A DNA stretch of 12,340 nt from Minisyncoccota bacterium (GTDB lineage: Bacteria > Patescibacteriota > Minisyncoccia > Phycocordibacterales > DATDWN01), in contig JANWHC010000027.1 of NCBI GenBank assembly GCA_025450615.1, positions 1-12,340 on the forward strand. Direction: 5' to 3'. Positions 5,731 through 11,796 of the stretch are shown in pieces; position 1 is the first letter of the stretch; the number at the start of each line of letters is the position of its first letter. The notes below the pieces were generated by a model. It ran no database searches and had not been told where the DNA came from. It worked only from the letters and a program-made list of their open reading frames with translations. A program made the position numbers and the translations under genes.

Positions 5731-6414
5731 CTAGTTCTTTAGGTTTGTCTCAATAGTTGCAGAAGCTCGAAGTCTAACTAGAAAATCGTTTACCAATGCT
5801 TGCTGTTTATTTACTGTGAGTTGCTGTTTAATCTGATCACTTACGTCTTTTAGTGCAGGCACATCAGTTTGACCTTTTGTGTTGTCATCATAAAACTTCT
5901 TAATCTCCGCATCTGTAACAGTTGTTGAAGCTGTGTTTATGTTCGCAAGAAGATAAGTCTGAATAGCTAGTTGATTTGCAATGTTTGTTCTAAGTTGTGC
6001 TTCCGTAAGGTTTGCCGCTGTAAGCTGAGCCTTTAATTTCTCAGCATCTCCAGCTTGAGTAAGTAAAACTTGATACTGCTTTTCTACATCACTATCAGAA
6101 GCTTTAATATTAGCTTTTGCAATTCCTTGCATAACAAGCTCGTTAGCGATCATACTATCTAAAACTTGTTGTCTAATTGTGGCAACAGAAGATGTAGAAG
6201 TTACATCATTACCTTGAGCTTTGAGTGAGATAATCGCGTTTGCATATTGCGAATCAAATTCAGATTGAGTAAGGACTACACCGTTTACTGTAGCTACTGG
6301 ATCATTATTTGTGGTGACTTGTGATGTTGGACTCTTTCCAAGAACTGCCCAGCCGATAAGCCCTCCAGCAATCAGGACAAGGACTACAATTGAAATTATT
6401 TTTTCTTTTGACAT
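5731..6414 (-). CDS. Membrane-anchored SurA N-terminal-domain protein without a parvulin domain
   Basis: 227 aa. A positive N-terminus and one hydrophobic helix (residues 6-25) anchor it to the membrane, with the rest outside the cytoplasm. Residues 38-160 match the SurA/PrsA-like chaperone N-terminal domain: DPVATVNGVVLTQSEFDSQY, then the helical RQQVLDSMIANELVMQGIAK, and SDSDVEKQYQVLL. The region where the PpiC-type peptidyl-prolyl isomerase domain would follow is reduced to a helical KFYDDNTKG...LKDVSDQIKQQL segment, so it is presumably a holdase-type chaperone, not an isomerase. No cysteine at a lipobox position. It has no clear Shine-Dalgarno; a TATAAC box lies about 10 bases before the ATG. 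Single gene, terminated by the shared hairpin with mltG. Confidence 0.88.
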   Translation of the reverse strand: MSKEKIISIVVLVLIAGGLIGWAVLGKSPTSQVTTNNDPVATVNGVVLTQSEFDSQYANAIISLKAQGNDVTSTSSVATIRQQVLDSMIANELVMQGIAKANIKASDSDVEKQYQVLLTQAGDAEKLKAQLTAANLTEAQLRTNIANQLAIQTYLLANINTASTTVTDAEIKKFYDDNTKGQTDVPALKDVSDQIKQQLTVNKQQALVNDFLVRLRASATIETNLKN

Positions 6415-6590
6415 ATTACTTTAAGTTATAATTTATTGCCTAATAATTCGTTTAAGAAACATCCTACTATACTAACTTTTTCCCGTGAGATGATGCAAGT
6501 GCTAAATTTTTAAGCCACAATTTGAGTATAATGTGAACCTTAAGCCAGATTTTGCATATCAAAATTTAATACAATTCACATGGAACTTTA
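6415..6590. other. Intergenic region, 176 bases, no gene seen
   Basis: AT-rich sequence between the SurA-N and phospholipase D genes, both on the minus strand. I see no open frame, tRNA, or strong hairpin. A plus-strand TATAAT at 6527-6532 has no usable -35 and no gene downstream. A clear terminator after the phospholipase gene is not visible either. Confidence 0.5.
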
Positions 6591-7667
6591 TTACAAAAAT
6601 CCACGTATTAAACCAATCCAAAATTCCTTAAACTTTTGAATAAATGGTCTTTTTTCCCATTCCTCTAGTAAAACCTCACGACAATGACTCATATCTTCTG
6701 TAAATTGATCTAGTACATTTTTAACAAACTCTTTTTCAATACTTACAATATTAACTTCAAAGTTATAAAGAAAACTAAGGTTATCTAAATTAAAACTACC
6801 CATCGTCGCCCATTCATCATCCACAATTCCAGTTTTTCCATGGTGAAAAAGTCCTTGATATCTAAAAATTCTTACTCCGCGTTTTAAAAGCGACGTATAC
6901 ATAGAATATGAAGCTGGATGAACAAAGGGTACATCCTCTACCGCTGGTACGATAACTTTTACTTCCACTCCGCGCTTTACTGCAAGTTTTAAAACTCTTG
7001 TTAATCTCCTGTCTGGAATAAAATATGGTGTTGTAAGTAAGATACTTTTTTTTGCGAGTCGAAGCTTATCGATAAATGTGTAGTACAAAAATCTTTTTCT
7101 AAAATACGGAGCGTTGGTTATAAACAAATTTCTTTTAAAGCCTTTCCGGAAAAGTTTTATTCTAGAGCTCAGGGTTACTTCACCACCAATTTTCCACATT
7201 TCTTCAAAGGACGATAAAAGTTCATCTACAATTGGTCCTGAAACTTTAGCATTGGTATCGCGCCAATTTATCATGTGGTCACCGATACCACTCCCGCCGG
7301 TAAAGCCCACAAGTTTATCAATCACTAAGACTTTTTGGTGATTTCTAAAAACCCATGAGGTGAAGTTATGAATTCTCCATGCAGAGATTGGATTAAAAAA
7401 TTTGATCTCAATTCCCTCTTTTCTTAAGGTTTCCGGAATATTTGAAAGATACATTTGCCCACTACCCACAGTATCCAAATGCATTCTTATCTTTACTCCC
7501 TCTTTGTTTTTTTGTCTTAAGAGATCCAGAAATTCTGTGCTAATTTTATCTACACCAAAATTATATTGTTCAAGATCGATGGTTTTTTTAGCGAGTGCCA
7601 ACTCTTTTTTCATTCCATCCCAAAAAGGAGGCAAGGTGGTATAAAATTCATAAGTATTTTGGGGCAT
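6591..7667 (-). CDS. Phospholipase D superfamily protein, cardiolipin synthase-like
   Basis: 358 aa with two HKD motifs: His110-x-Lys112-x4-Asp117 in HQKVLVIDKLVGFTGGSGIG and His276-x-Lys278-x4-Asp283 in HHGKTGIVDDEWATMGSFN, each followed by the family's Gly-Gly/Gly-Ser and Asn/Asp. Two HKD copies in one chain are typical of bacterial cardiolipin synthases and phosphatidyltransferases. The SFNLDNLSFLYNFEVNIV segment after motif 2 and the LTTPYFIPD stretch (211-219) also fit Cls. Unlike E. coli ClsA there are no N-terminal membrane helices; it begins directly with the catalytic fold. Only the C-terminal helix (KEFWIGLIRGFL) could touch a membrane. Nuclease activity of the same superfamily cannot be excluded. 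The ATG at 7667 has no Shine-Dalgarno but an extended -10 8 bases upstream. Confidence 0.93.
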   Translation of the reverse strand: MPQNTYEFYTTLPPFWDGMKKELALAKKTIDLEQYNFGVDKISTEFLDLLRQKNKEGVKIRMHLDTVGSGQMYLSNIPETLRKEGIEIKFFNPISAWRIHNFTSWVFRNHQKVLVIDKLVGFTGGSGIGDHMINWRDTNAKVSGPIVDELLSSFEEMWKIGGEVTLSSRIKLFRKGFKRNLFITNAPYFRKRFLYYTFIDKLRLAKKSILLTTPYFIPDRRLTRVLKLAVKRGVEVKVIVPAVEDVPFVHPASYSMYTSLLKRGVRIFRYQGLFHHGKTGIVDDEWATMGSFNLDNLSFLYNFEVNIVSIEKEFVKNVLDQFTEDMSHCREVLLEEWEKRPFIQKFKEFWIGLIRGFL

Positions 7668-7675
7668 ACAAAGTC

Positions 7676-7684
7676 AGTATAGCA
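7676..7684 (-). promoter_or_regulatory. Extended -10 promoter of the phospholipase D gene
   Basis: TGC-TATACT at 7684-7676 on the minus strand, 8 bases from the ATG, with no clear -35. It predicts a leaderless transcript. Confidence 0.55.
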
Positions 7685-7731
7685 TTTGATAATAAATTTC
7701 ATCTTTGATAGCCTTCTTTTAGAGGAAGTTC

Positions 7732-7932
7732 ATGCCTTCAATCACTTTCACACTCAAAGACCCTGAGACTAGCGAGGAAATCACTATCAGAGAGTACATG
7801 TGCGACACTGACGGCTGTCTAAATGTTGCCCATAACCTCATAGGAAGTTGTCGGGAGTTAAGGCAGATTTGCATACTCTGTAATGAATGCAAGCGCAAAC
7901 TTGAAGAAAAGATCGGGCGTAAGTTGGACTAG
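7732..7932 (+). CDS. Small Cys-rich protein, possible zinc binder
   Basis: 66 aa. The start is set by AGAGGA (7721-7726), 5 bases before the ATG. The sequence has a short N-terminal beta region (SITFTLKDPETSEEITIREY), then Cys24-x4-Cys29 (MCDTDGCLNVAH), Cys40, and the close trio Cys47/Cys50/Cys53 (ICILCNECKRKLEEK), followed by a charged helix. The cysteine pattern could form a zinc knuckle, but I do not recognise a family. It is a single gene ended by a strong terminator, divergent from the phospholipase gene, and has higher GC than its neighbours. A TTGATA at 7686-7691 could be the -35, but no good -10 follows at the right distance. Confidence 0.75.
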   Translation: MPSITFTLKDPETSEEITIREYMCDTDGCLNVAHNLIGSCRELRQICILCNECKRKLEEKIGRKLD

Positions 7933-7933
7933 G

Positions 7934-7962
7934 AGGGCGACCATGAATTGGTCGCCCTTTTT
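7934..7962 (+). terminator. Rho-independent terminator of the 7732 gene
   Basis: Perfect 10-bp stem (7934-7943 with 7949-7958), 5-base loop, T run 7958-7962. It lies directly after the stop codon and 5 bases before the end of the convergent gene. It has no T run on the minus strand. Confidence 0.92.
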
Positions 7963-7966
7963 AGAC

Positions 7967-9466
7967 TTAAAGATTTGAACAATTATACATAGCTTCAATA
8001 TCTCTGTTAAATACAGTTGGTTTACCTAAAACGACAAGCCTTACTTCATCTTCGTGAGTCGCAAAACTACAAATATCTCGCGCAATATCTTTATAAACTC
8101 TAGTTTCAGGATATGCTGGAACATTTAATTCCTCAAAAGACCACATATAAAAGTCTAACTCATTTTCTCCAGTGATGGTTTGTATTACATGAGTTTGCAC
8201 TTCGCTTGGTAATTTTTGTTTTACGCTATCGCTTATAAAAATCCTGGCGTTATTAGTATTTCCTGAATAAAGTGCTGAAGAAAGATAAGAGTCCCAAAGA
8301 TTTAAAAAACTAAACATTGGCATTATTAGAAATAAAACCAAAACAACTCTCTGAAAAGTAAAGTTTCTTGTCCATAAAATATCTTTAAAAGAAACGTCTG
8401 TTGTCTTCCAAAAAAGAACAAGGTCAAAAAGCATCATGGCAATATTCCAAGGCCAAACAACACTATTCCAGTTGTGCCCAAGTGGACCTAAAGAGAAAAG
8501 AATGAAACCGTGCATTAAAATAGCTGCTATAACTGCATAATTTCTAAACCTTTTTGTTACTAAACCAATTCCAATCCCCATTTCAACAAACGGAACAAGT
8601 ATACAGAAATAAAGCGGGTAAATTTGTAGCGATGCTGGAAGAAACTTGGTGATTGGTTCCATCATCCAAGGAAAAACACTGCTCATAAAAACAATATTAA
8701 TCTTCTGTAAACCACTATAAAAATAAATGCTGGCCACAATAAGCCTAACTGTATTTAAAACAGCATGTTGTTTTTCTGTATCAACATAATTCCAAGAAAA
8801 AATACCTAAAGTAGCTAACATGAAAAAATATTGATAAAACCACGGCTGCAATCTACTTTGGTCAAACAAGACAAAGAAAATTGATATGCCTAGACTGAGG
8901 AAAATCAGTTTTTTAGGCTTGGGGAAAATAAGTATCAAAAGTAGTAAAATAAGCTGAATTATGTAATATTTTGACCAAATATAGGGAAATATCGTGGGTA
9001 AATTGCTAAAAACTGGTGAAAATGGAAAAAATCTTCCTCCAGACCAAAGTTTTGCAGAAAGTAATAGCCCCGAGATTAATCCTAAAACCAAAATTATTTT
9101 TAGATAAAAGATTCTACTTGCTCCACCAAATATAAAATGCCTATTTGCTGCAAAAAATTTATAACCTATCGGTAACAATTGTTTTATTATTGGCAGTCCA
9201 CCTATTTTTGATAAAAACCTCCACTTTGGATATTCTTCTAGAATTTTTAAAATTGCTTCAGAGTTTTTGAAAACTTTTCCTTCAGAGTCAATAACGTGTA
9301 TTTCTTTCATCACCTGTTCTTTTGTAAGATTTTCTGGAAGTTGCTCTTTTGTTATATCTTTTAAATCAAATTTCCCTTTTTGTGAAGAATTATCAATCTT
9401 ATCAATAACAACTTTGCACATGGGACAGTCACCGTCGTAGAGTATCGTTTTATTCTCTGTGTTCAT
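7967..9466 (-). CDS. DCC-type thiol oxidoreductase domain fused to a polytopic membrane domain (HTTM/DoxX-like)
   Basis: 499 aa. Residues 7-80 are a DCC-family thioredoxin-like domain: TILYDGDCPMCKVVIDKI with the redox pair Cys14-x-x-Cys17 and the Asp-Gly-Asp before it, then HVIDSEGKVFKNSEAILKIL, where this family has its conserved Ser/Ala-Asp/Glu-Ala. From residue 118 to 390 there are about nine hydrophobic segments. They include a stretch FYSGLQKINIVFMSSVFPW and LVPFVEMGIGIGLV, which resembles HTTM (vitamin K-dependent carboxylase-like) and DoxX proteins. A soluble C-terminal domain of about 105 residues follows (to 499). The likely role is electron or thiol transfer at the membrane, but the substrate is unknown. 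The ATG at 9466 has no Shine-Dalgarno; an extended -10 lies 9 bases before it. Codon use is AT-rich like the core genes. Confidence 0.85.
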   Translation of the reverse strand: MNTENKTILYDGDCPMCKVVIDKIDNSSQKGKFDLKDITKEQLPENLTKEQVMKEIHVIDSEGKVFKNSEAILKILEEYPKWRFLSKIGGLPIIKQLLPIGYKFFAANRHFIFGGASRIFYLKIILVLGLISGLLLSAKLWSGGRFFPFSPVFSNLPTIFPYIWSKYYIIQLILLLLILIFPKPKKLIFLSLGISIFFVLFDQSRLQPWFYQYFFMLATLGIFSWNYVDTEKQHAVLNTVRLIVASIYFYSGLQKINIVFMSSVFPWMMEPITKFLPASLQIYPLYFCILVPFVEMGIGIGLVTKRFRNYAVIAAILMHGFILFSLGPLGHNWNSVVWPWNIAMMLFDLVLFWKTTDVSFKDILWTRNFTFQRVVLVLFLIMPMFSFLNLWDSYLSSALYSGNTNNARIFISDSVKQKLPSEVQTHVIQTITGENELDFYMWSFEELNVPAYPETRVYKDIARDICSFATHEDEVRLVVLGKPTVFNRDIEAMYNCSNL

Positions 9467-9475
9467 GAATAATTT

Positions 9476-9484
9476 ATTATAGCA
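9476..9484 (-). promoter_or_regulatory. Extended -10 promoter of the DCC fusion gene
   Basis: TGC-TATAAT on the minus strand at 9484-9476, a perfect extended -10, 9 bases before the ATG at 9466. Another case where the transcript should have almost no leader. Confidence 0.6.
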
Positions 9485-9512
9485 TTAAAAATTATTGCAA
9501 TTTTTAATAAAG

Positions 9513-9521
9513 TGCTACTAT
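9513..9521 (+). promoter_or_regulatory. Extended -10 promoter of the double-M48 gene
   Basis: TGC-TACTAT at 9513-9521. TTGCAA at 9495-9500 is a possible -35 but only 15 bases away. The expected start is near 9528, giving a leader of about 40 bases with the Shine-Dalgarno GGAGG at 9559-9563. That site lies inside the perfect palindrome CCTCCGGAGG (9554-9563). Confidence 0.45.
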
Positions 9522-9568
9522 ACGCCAAACAGTTCTTCAACATCTACTAGCTTCCTCCGGAGGCAACA

Positions 9569-10678
9569 ATGTACAAATACGCCTTGCTCGTAGCTCTCAC
9601 TCTCGGGCGGATTGCGACTTCGGACGTTAGCCGGTTTCCACCACTTCCGTCGCGAGAACCGATCAACCCAGCAGTTTGGGTAGAATATACCCAGAACGTG
9701 GTGAAAGACCTCTTCCCAACTCGTCCCAAACTTTGGGACAAGAAAATCTTGATTTTCGAACACGATTCGATCTATGCTCGACCTTTTGAAAAAGAGGTTC
9801 GAGTGTCCACGGGTTTTATTCGAGAGTTTAAGAGTGCTGAAGAATTCGCCGTGCTCGTAGCTCACGAGTGGAGTCATGAGCTTTTGGGTTCAGTCAACAA
9901 ATCCGATGAACCTCGTGTGCCGACTAGAGCTTTTTTTGAGGATTTGCGAGTAAAAGAAGCTGAGGCGGATTTTTTCATCAGCTTGGTTACAGGCTCCAAC
10001 AAAGTAGCGATTGAGTTGCTCGAGCGAACTGTTGGTAATCTGCAAAAGCCAACTGGAATGAGTGACTGGGAATTCAAGCAATTTCAAATGGTCACGAACT
10101 TCCGTTTGCAGGCCATGCGAAACATGCCAGAGAAAATTCAGCCGATAGTCAAAGCAGATCCTCTGCCGAAATCCCTGCCGATGAGAAACGCTACCAATGA
10201 AGTCTGGCAAGACTACACTCGTAGTGTTCTCTACGCCATGTACCCCAACTACGCTAGAGTCGTAAAAGACCTCTTCGTGAACATAATCGATGGCGATGTA
10301 ATTGCTGAGGGTGGAGTAGTCAGCGGATCCGCTTTTGTTTCTCTAAATCTTGACCACATTACTTTTCTGGTTAAAACTCCAGAGGAGTTCGCGGTTCTGG
10401 TGGGTCATGAGTTTGGACATGCCGTGACGATCCGAGAATACGAGTTGGACTACGTCGGCATTAGCGTGATTTTTGCCTTTGATGAAATCGGTATTCGAAG
10501 GCAGTTTGAAGCGGATCTCATTGGCATTTTGCCACTCGAGAACGGCGCTTGCGTTTGGGCAAACACACTCGAGAGATTGAGTGTGTACACAGAAAAAAAT
10601 CTAAAAAGGGGTGACTACGACGGCAAAGCAGATAGAGTCCGTGTTGCAAGGCTTCGTCAGATGTGCAAAGCAAAGTAG
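9569..10678 (+). CDS. Protein with two tandem M48-like zinc metalloprotease domains
   Basis: 369 aa. The start is set by GGAGG (9559-9563), 5 bases before ATG. Two HExxH zinc motifs are present: His99-Glu100-x-x-His103 in EEFAVLVAHEWSHELLG and His280-Glu281-x-x-His284 in EEFAVLVGHEFGHAVTI. Each is followed by the M48-type third-ligand motif EAD (Glu132 in KEAEADFFISL; Glu314 in QFEADLIGI). The two halves line up over their length: VWVEYTQNVVKDLFP with VWQDYTRSVLYAMYP, and TGFIREFKSAEEFAVLV with HITFLVKTPEEFAVLV. The repeat offset is about 181 residues. This is an internal duplication with both active sites intact. The N-terminus (KYALLVALTLGRIATSD) is a weak signal-peptide or anchor candidate; no other membrane segments, unlike HtpX. 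It is richer in GC than its neighbours and has its own terminator. The family is secure at the level of M48-like peptidase; substrate unknown. Confidence 0.85.
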   Translation: MYKYALLVALTLGRIATSDVSRFPPLPSREPINPAVWVEYTQNVVKDLFPTRPKLWDKKILIFEHDSIYARPFEKEVRVSTGFIREFKSAEEFAVLVAHEWSHELLGSVNKSDEPRVPTRAFFEDLRVKEAEADFFISLVTGSNKVAIELLERTVGNLQKPTGMSDWEFKQFQMVTNFRLQAMRNMPEKIQPIVKADPLPKSLPMRNATNEVWQDYTRSVLYAMYPNYARVVKDLFVNIIDGDVIAEGGVVSGSAFVSLNLDHITFLVKTPEEFAVLVGHEFGHAVTIREYELDYVGISVIFAFDEIGIRRQFEADLIGILPLENGACVWANTLERLSVYTEKNLKRGDYDGKADRVRVARLRQMCKAK

Positions 10679-10696
10679 GTTCGATAAGTTCTTTTG

Positions 10697-10732
10697 AAAA
10701 GTCCCCACGACAGAGTGTTGTGGGGACTTTTT
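10697..10732 (+). terminator. Rho-independent terminator of the double-M48 gene
   Basis: A 12-bp stem with one G-T pair (10701-10712 with 10716-10727) and loop GAG, flanked by AAAA and TTTTT so that the paired region can reach 16 bp. It starts about 20 bases after the stop. Confidence 0.93.
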
Positions 10733-10745
10733 GAATATCTCATAT

Positions 10746-10781
10746 AAAAAGAAATCGCCCGCACTGAATCGACGAGCGATT
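10746..10781 (-). terminator. Terminator of the 11152 gene
   Basis: AATCGC/GCGATT stem (10753-10758 with 10776-10781), followed on the minus strand by a T-rich run (10752-10746). A competing 6-bp hairpin (10766-10771 with 10777-10782) shares one arm with it, so the two cannot form together. Confidence 0.65.
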
Positions 10782-10804
10782 CCGTACGAGCGAGGAGACG
10801 ATAA

Positions 10805-11152
10805 TTAGGTTGTCGTCTCGGCAAGTTCTAAACCTTCGACCATCTTCGGGTCGAGTTTGCTCCCGCCTTTTGTGATGATTACACCAAAACCAAGGTACGG
10901 CATGTCGAACTGGATACAGCCACTACCGATGTCCACAGGTGGACAGTCTTTCGGGTTAACGAAACACTCGTCGACGGAGCACATCTCCCACTTGCTGCCC
11001 TGCATCCTGGCGCACCATGGAGCTTCGAAATAGACAAGATTGCCCTCTATTTTGATACCCGAAAGCGGGCCACGATAGACAATCCCATCCTCCTGAGTTT
11101 GGATGTCTCCGCCGACGATGTCGTCGCGCTTCAGAACGTCTTCCCATGTCAT
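10805..11152 (-). CDS. Unrecognised 115-aa protein with five cysteines
   Basis: I do not recognise a family. The ATG at 11152 has AGGAGAT (11167-11161, minus) 8 bases upstream. The protein opens MTWEDVLKRDD, followed by a beta-rich part (IVYRGPLSGIKIEGNLVYFE) and a Cys-containing middle with Cys47, Cys58, Cys63, Cys70 and Cys79 (APWCARM, WEMCSVDECFVNPKDCPP, GSGCIQF). The end is FGVIITKGGSKLDPKMVEG. The cysteines could bind a metal or form disulfides. There is no signal peptide or membrane helix. The gene has a good promoter overlapping an inverted repeat, and a hairpin (10795-10801 with 10813-10819) places the stop codon in its loop. It is richer in GC than the core genes and divergent from the candidate small RNA. 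Confidence 0.75.
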   Translation of the reverse strand: MTWEDVLKRDDIVGGDIQTQEDGIVYRGPLSGIKIEGNLVYFEAPWCARMQGSKWEMCSVDECFVNPKDCPPVDIGSGCIQFDMPYLGFGVIITKGGSKLDPKMVEGLELAETTT

Positions 11153-11170
11153 AATGTACTATCTCCTGAT

Positions 11171-11199
11171 TTAACAATAGCATGATTATGCACTATTGT
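11171..11199 (+). promoter_or_regulatory. Overlapping plus-strand promoter for the candidate small RNA
   Basis: Because of the inverted repeat, the plus strand also reads TTAACA (11171-11176), a 17-bp spacer and TATTGT (11194-11199). The expected start is near 11206, just before the first CAGGACTC. It is weaker than the minus-strand promoter because it lacks TGn and has a 5/6 -35. Confidence 0.45.
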
Positions 11200-11202
11200 C
11201 AA
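11174..11202 (-). promoter_or_regulatory. Promoter of the 11152 gene, with operator-like inverted repeat
   Basis: Minus strand: -35 TTGACA (11202-11197), 17-bp spacer ending in TGC, -10 TATTGT (11179-11174). A perfect 7-bp inverted repeat, ACAATAG (11174-11180) and CTATTGT (11193-11199), covers both boxes with a 12-base centre. This is a layout expected for a repressor site, and inferred to be one. Confidence 0.75.
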
Positions 11203-11206
11203 AATG

Positions 11207-11233
11207 CAGGACTCTTTCATTACAGGACTCTTT
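11207..11233 (+). repeat. Direct repeat CAGGACTCTTT, two copies
   Basis: Eleven identical bases at 11207-11217 and 11223-11233, separated by 5 bases. Either copy could pair with GAGTCCTG at 11320-11327, so two alternative closing stems are possible. Confidence 0.9.
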
Positions 11234-11271
11234 TTAATATTTTAATTTTCGCCAAAATTAAAATATTAAAA
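11232..11271. repeat. Perfect 18-bp AT-only inverted repeat
   Basis: 11232-11249 and 11254-11271 are exact reverse complements around the 4-base loop CGCC. This is far longer than expected by chance even in AT-rich DNA, and it can form a hairpin on either strand. Confidence 0.95.
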
Positions 11272-11360
11272 CGCGGAAACCTGACACGACGTACTCGTCG
11301 CGTAGCCAGGTTTCCGTTCGAGTCCTGACGTAAAGCTTCGCTTTACTTCGGGTCACGAAA

Positions 11361-11386
11361 AAATCCGCCTTCAAGCGGACTTTTTT
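11361..11386. terminator. Bidirectional terminator between the small RNA and the 11747 gene
   Basis: TCCGC (11364-11368) pairs with GCGGA (11375-11379) across a 6-base loop. On plus it is followed by TTTTTT (11381-11386); on minus by TTTTTT (11363-11358 region). It can end the plus-strand RNA candidate and the minus-strand gene from 11747. Confidence 0.85.
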
Positions 11387-11390
11387 CTGT

Positions 11391-11540
11391 GGACTCTAGC
11401 TTTGAATTTTGGAACTCCTTTAGCTTAGATGTAATTAGGCTTTCAGAAATACTAAAAGATTATAATAACGCTTAAATTGCAACATTTTTCAGTTTAAAAG
11501 AGACTACTACTCCTTATTAGAACTATGTTATGAGGTAATT
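11391..11540. other. Remainder of the gene-free region
   Basis: Together with the RNA candidate this makes 11153-11546 the longest stretch without a protein gene. From 11391 on I see only AT-rich sequence with no promoter pair, hairpin or coding frame that I can support. Confidence 0.5.
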
Positions 11541-11747
11541 TTATTTTTGTAGAAAGTGAGAAATGATGTATCCAAGAAAAATGATAAGGGCTAAACCTCC
11601 GAGCCAAGCAATAAGTTTAGCGTAAAAACTCTTAAAAATATCTGAGAGGAACCTACCAATAAGTTGTAGTGGTTTGGTTACTAGCCATTTCCATAAAAAG
11701 GATACAAATGGAAACAGAACATCATTTAGAAAACCTTCATTTCTCAT
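11541..11747 (-). CDS. Small membrane protein of unknown function
   Basis: 68 aa from the ATG at 11747-11745 (a GTG three codons earlier is possible). The C-terminal part (LIAWLGGLALIIFLGYIISH) is one clear membrane helix. The N-terminal half (FLNDVLFPFVSFLWKWLVTK and LQLIGRFLSDIFKSFYAK) is amphipathic with many aromatics and could be a second membrane-lying segment. No family recognised. No Shine-Dalgarno is visible; a TATTAT box lies about 17 bases before the ATG. It follows the SEC-C gene on the same strand. The protein-like composition and hydrophobic pattern support a real gene, but it is short. Confidence 0.55.
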   Translation of the reverse strand: MRNEGFLNDVLFPFVSFLWKWLVTKPLQLIGRFLSDIFKSFYAKLIAWLGGLALIIFLGYIISHFLQK

Positions 11748-11796
11748 AATTAGCACAACTCTACATAATACAGTTTTACTTGTAAAGAACCCCTTA

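Larger units (their letters stand above)
11206..11387 (+). ncRNA. Candidate structured small RNA of about 180 nt, novel
   Basis: No open reading frame, but dense RNA structure between a promoter and a terminator. In order: CAGGACTCTTT twice as a direct repeat (11207-11217 and 11223-11233), and a perfect 18-bp AT-only hairpin (11232-11249 with 11254-11271, loop CGCC). Next is a long hairpin with a perfect 10-bp base (11274-11283 with 11307-11316) and a 5-bp upper stem (11287-11291 with 11296-11300, loop TACT). Then GAGTCCTG (11320-11327) is the exact complement of CAGGACTC and can close both hairpins into one domain. A 7-bp hairpin (11330-11336 with 11340-11346) and the terminator follow. I considered tRNA, tmRNA, RNase P RNA and 4.5S RNA and see no diagnostic motif of them. 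Expression is inferred, and an extrachromosomal or mobile DNA-hairpin role is the main alternative. Confidence 0.45.

Noticed and set aside
9518..9877. A 119-codon minus-strand open frame opposite the double-M48 gene
   Set aside because: It is antisense to conserved peptidase sequence, has no ribosome site, and its translation has no protein-like pattern.
11207..11327. Retron-like msr/msd layout (outer inverted repeat enclosing two long hairpins)
   Set aside because: No reverse transcriptase gene is present in the window and the neighbouring genes are not retron-associated, so the resemblance is only in shape.
11271..11330. GTTCGAGTCC at 11317-11326, which looks like the T-loop of a tRNA
   Set aside because: The five bases before TTCGAGT do not pair with the five after it, and no acceptor, D or anticodon arm can be placed around it. 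It is part of the outer stem of the structured element.
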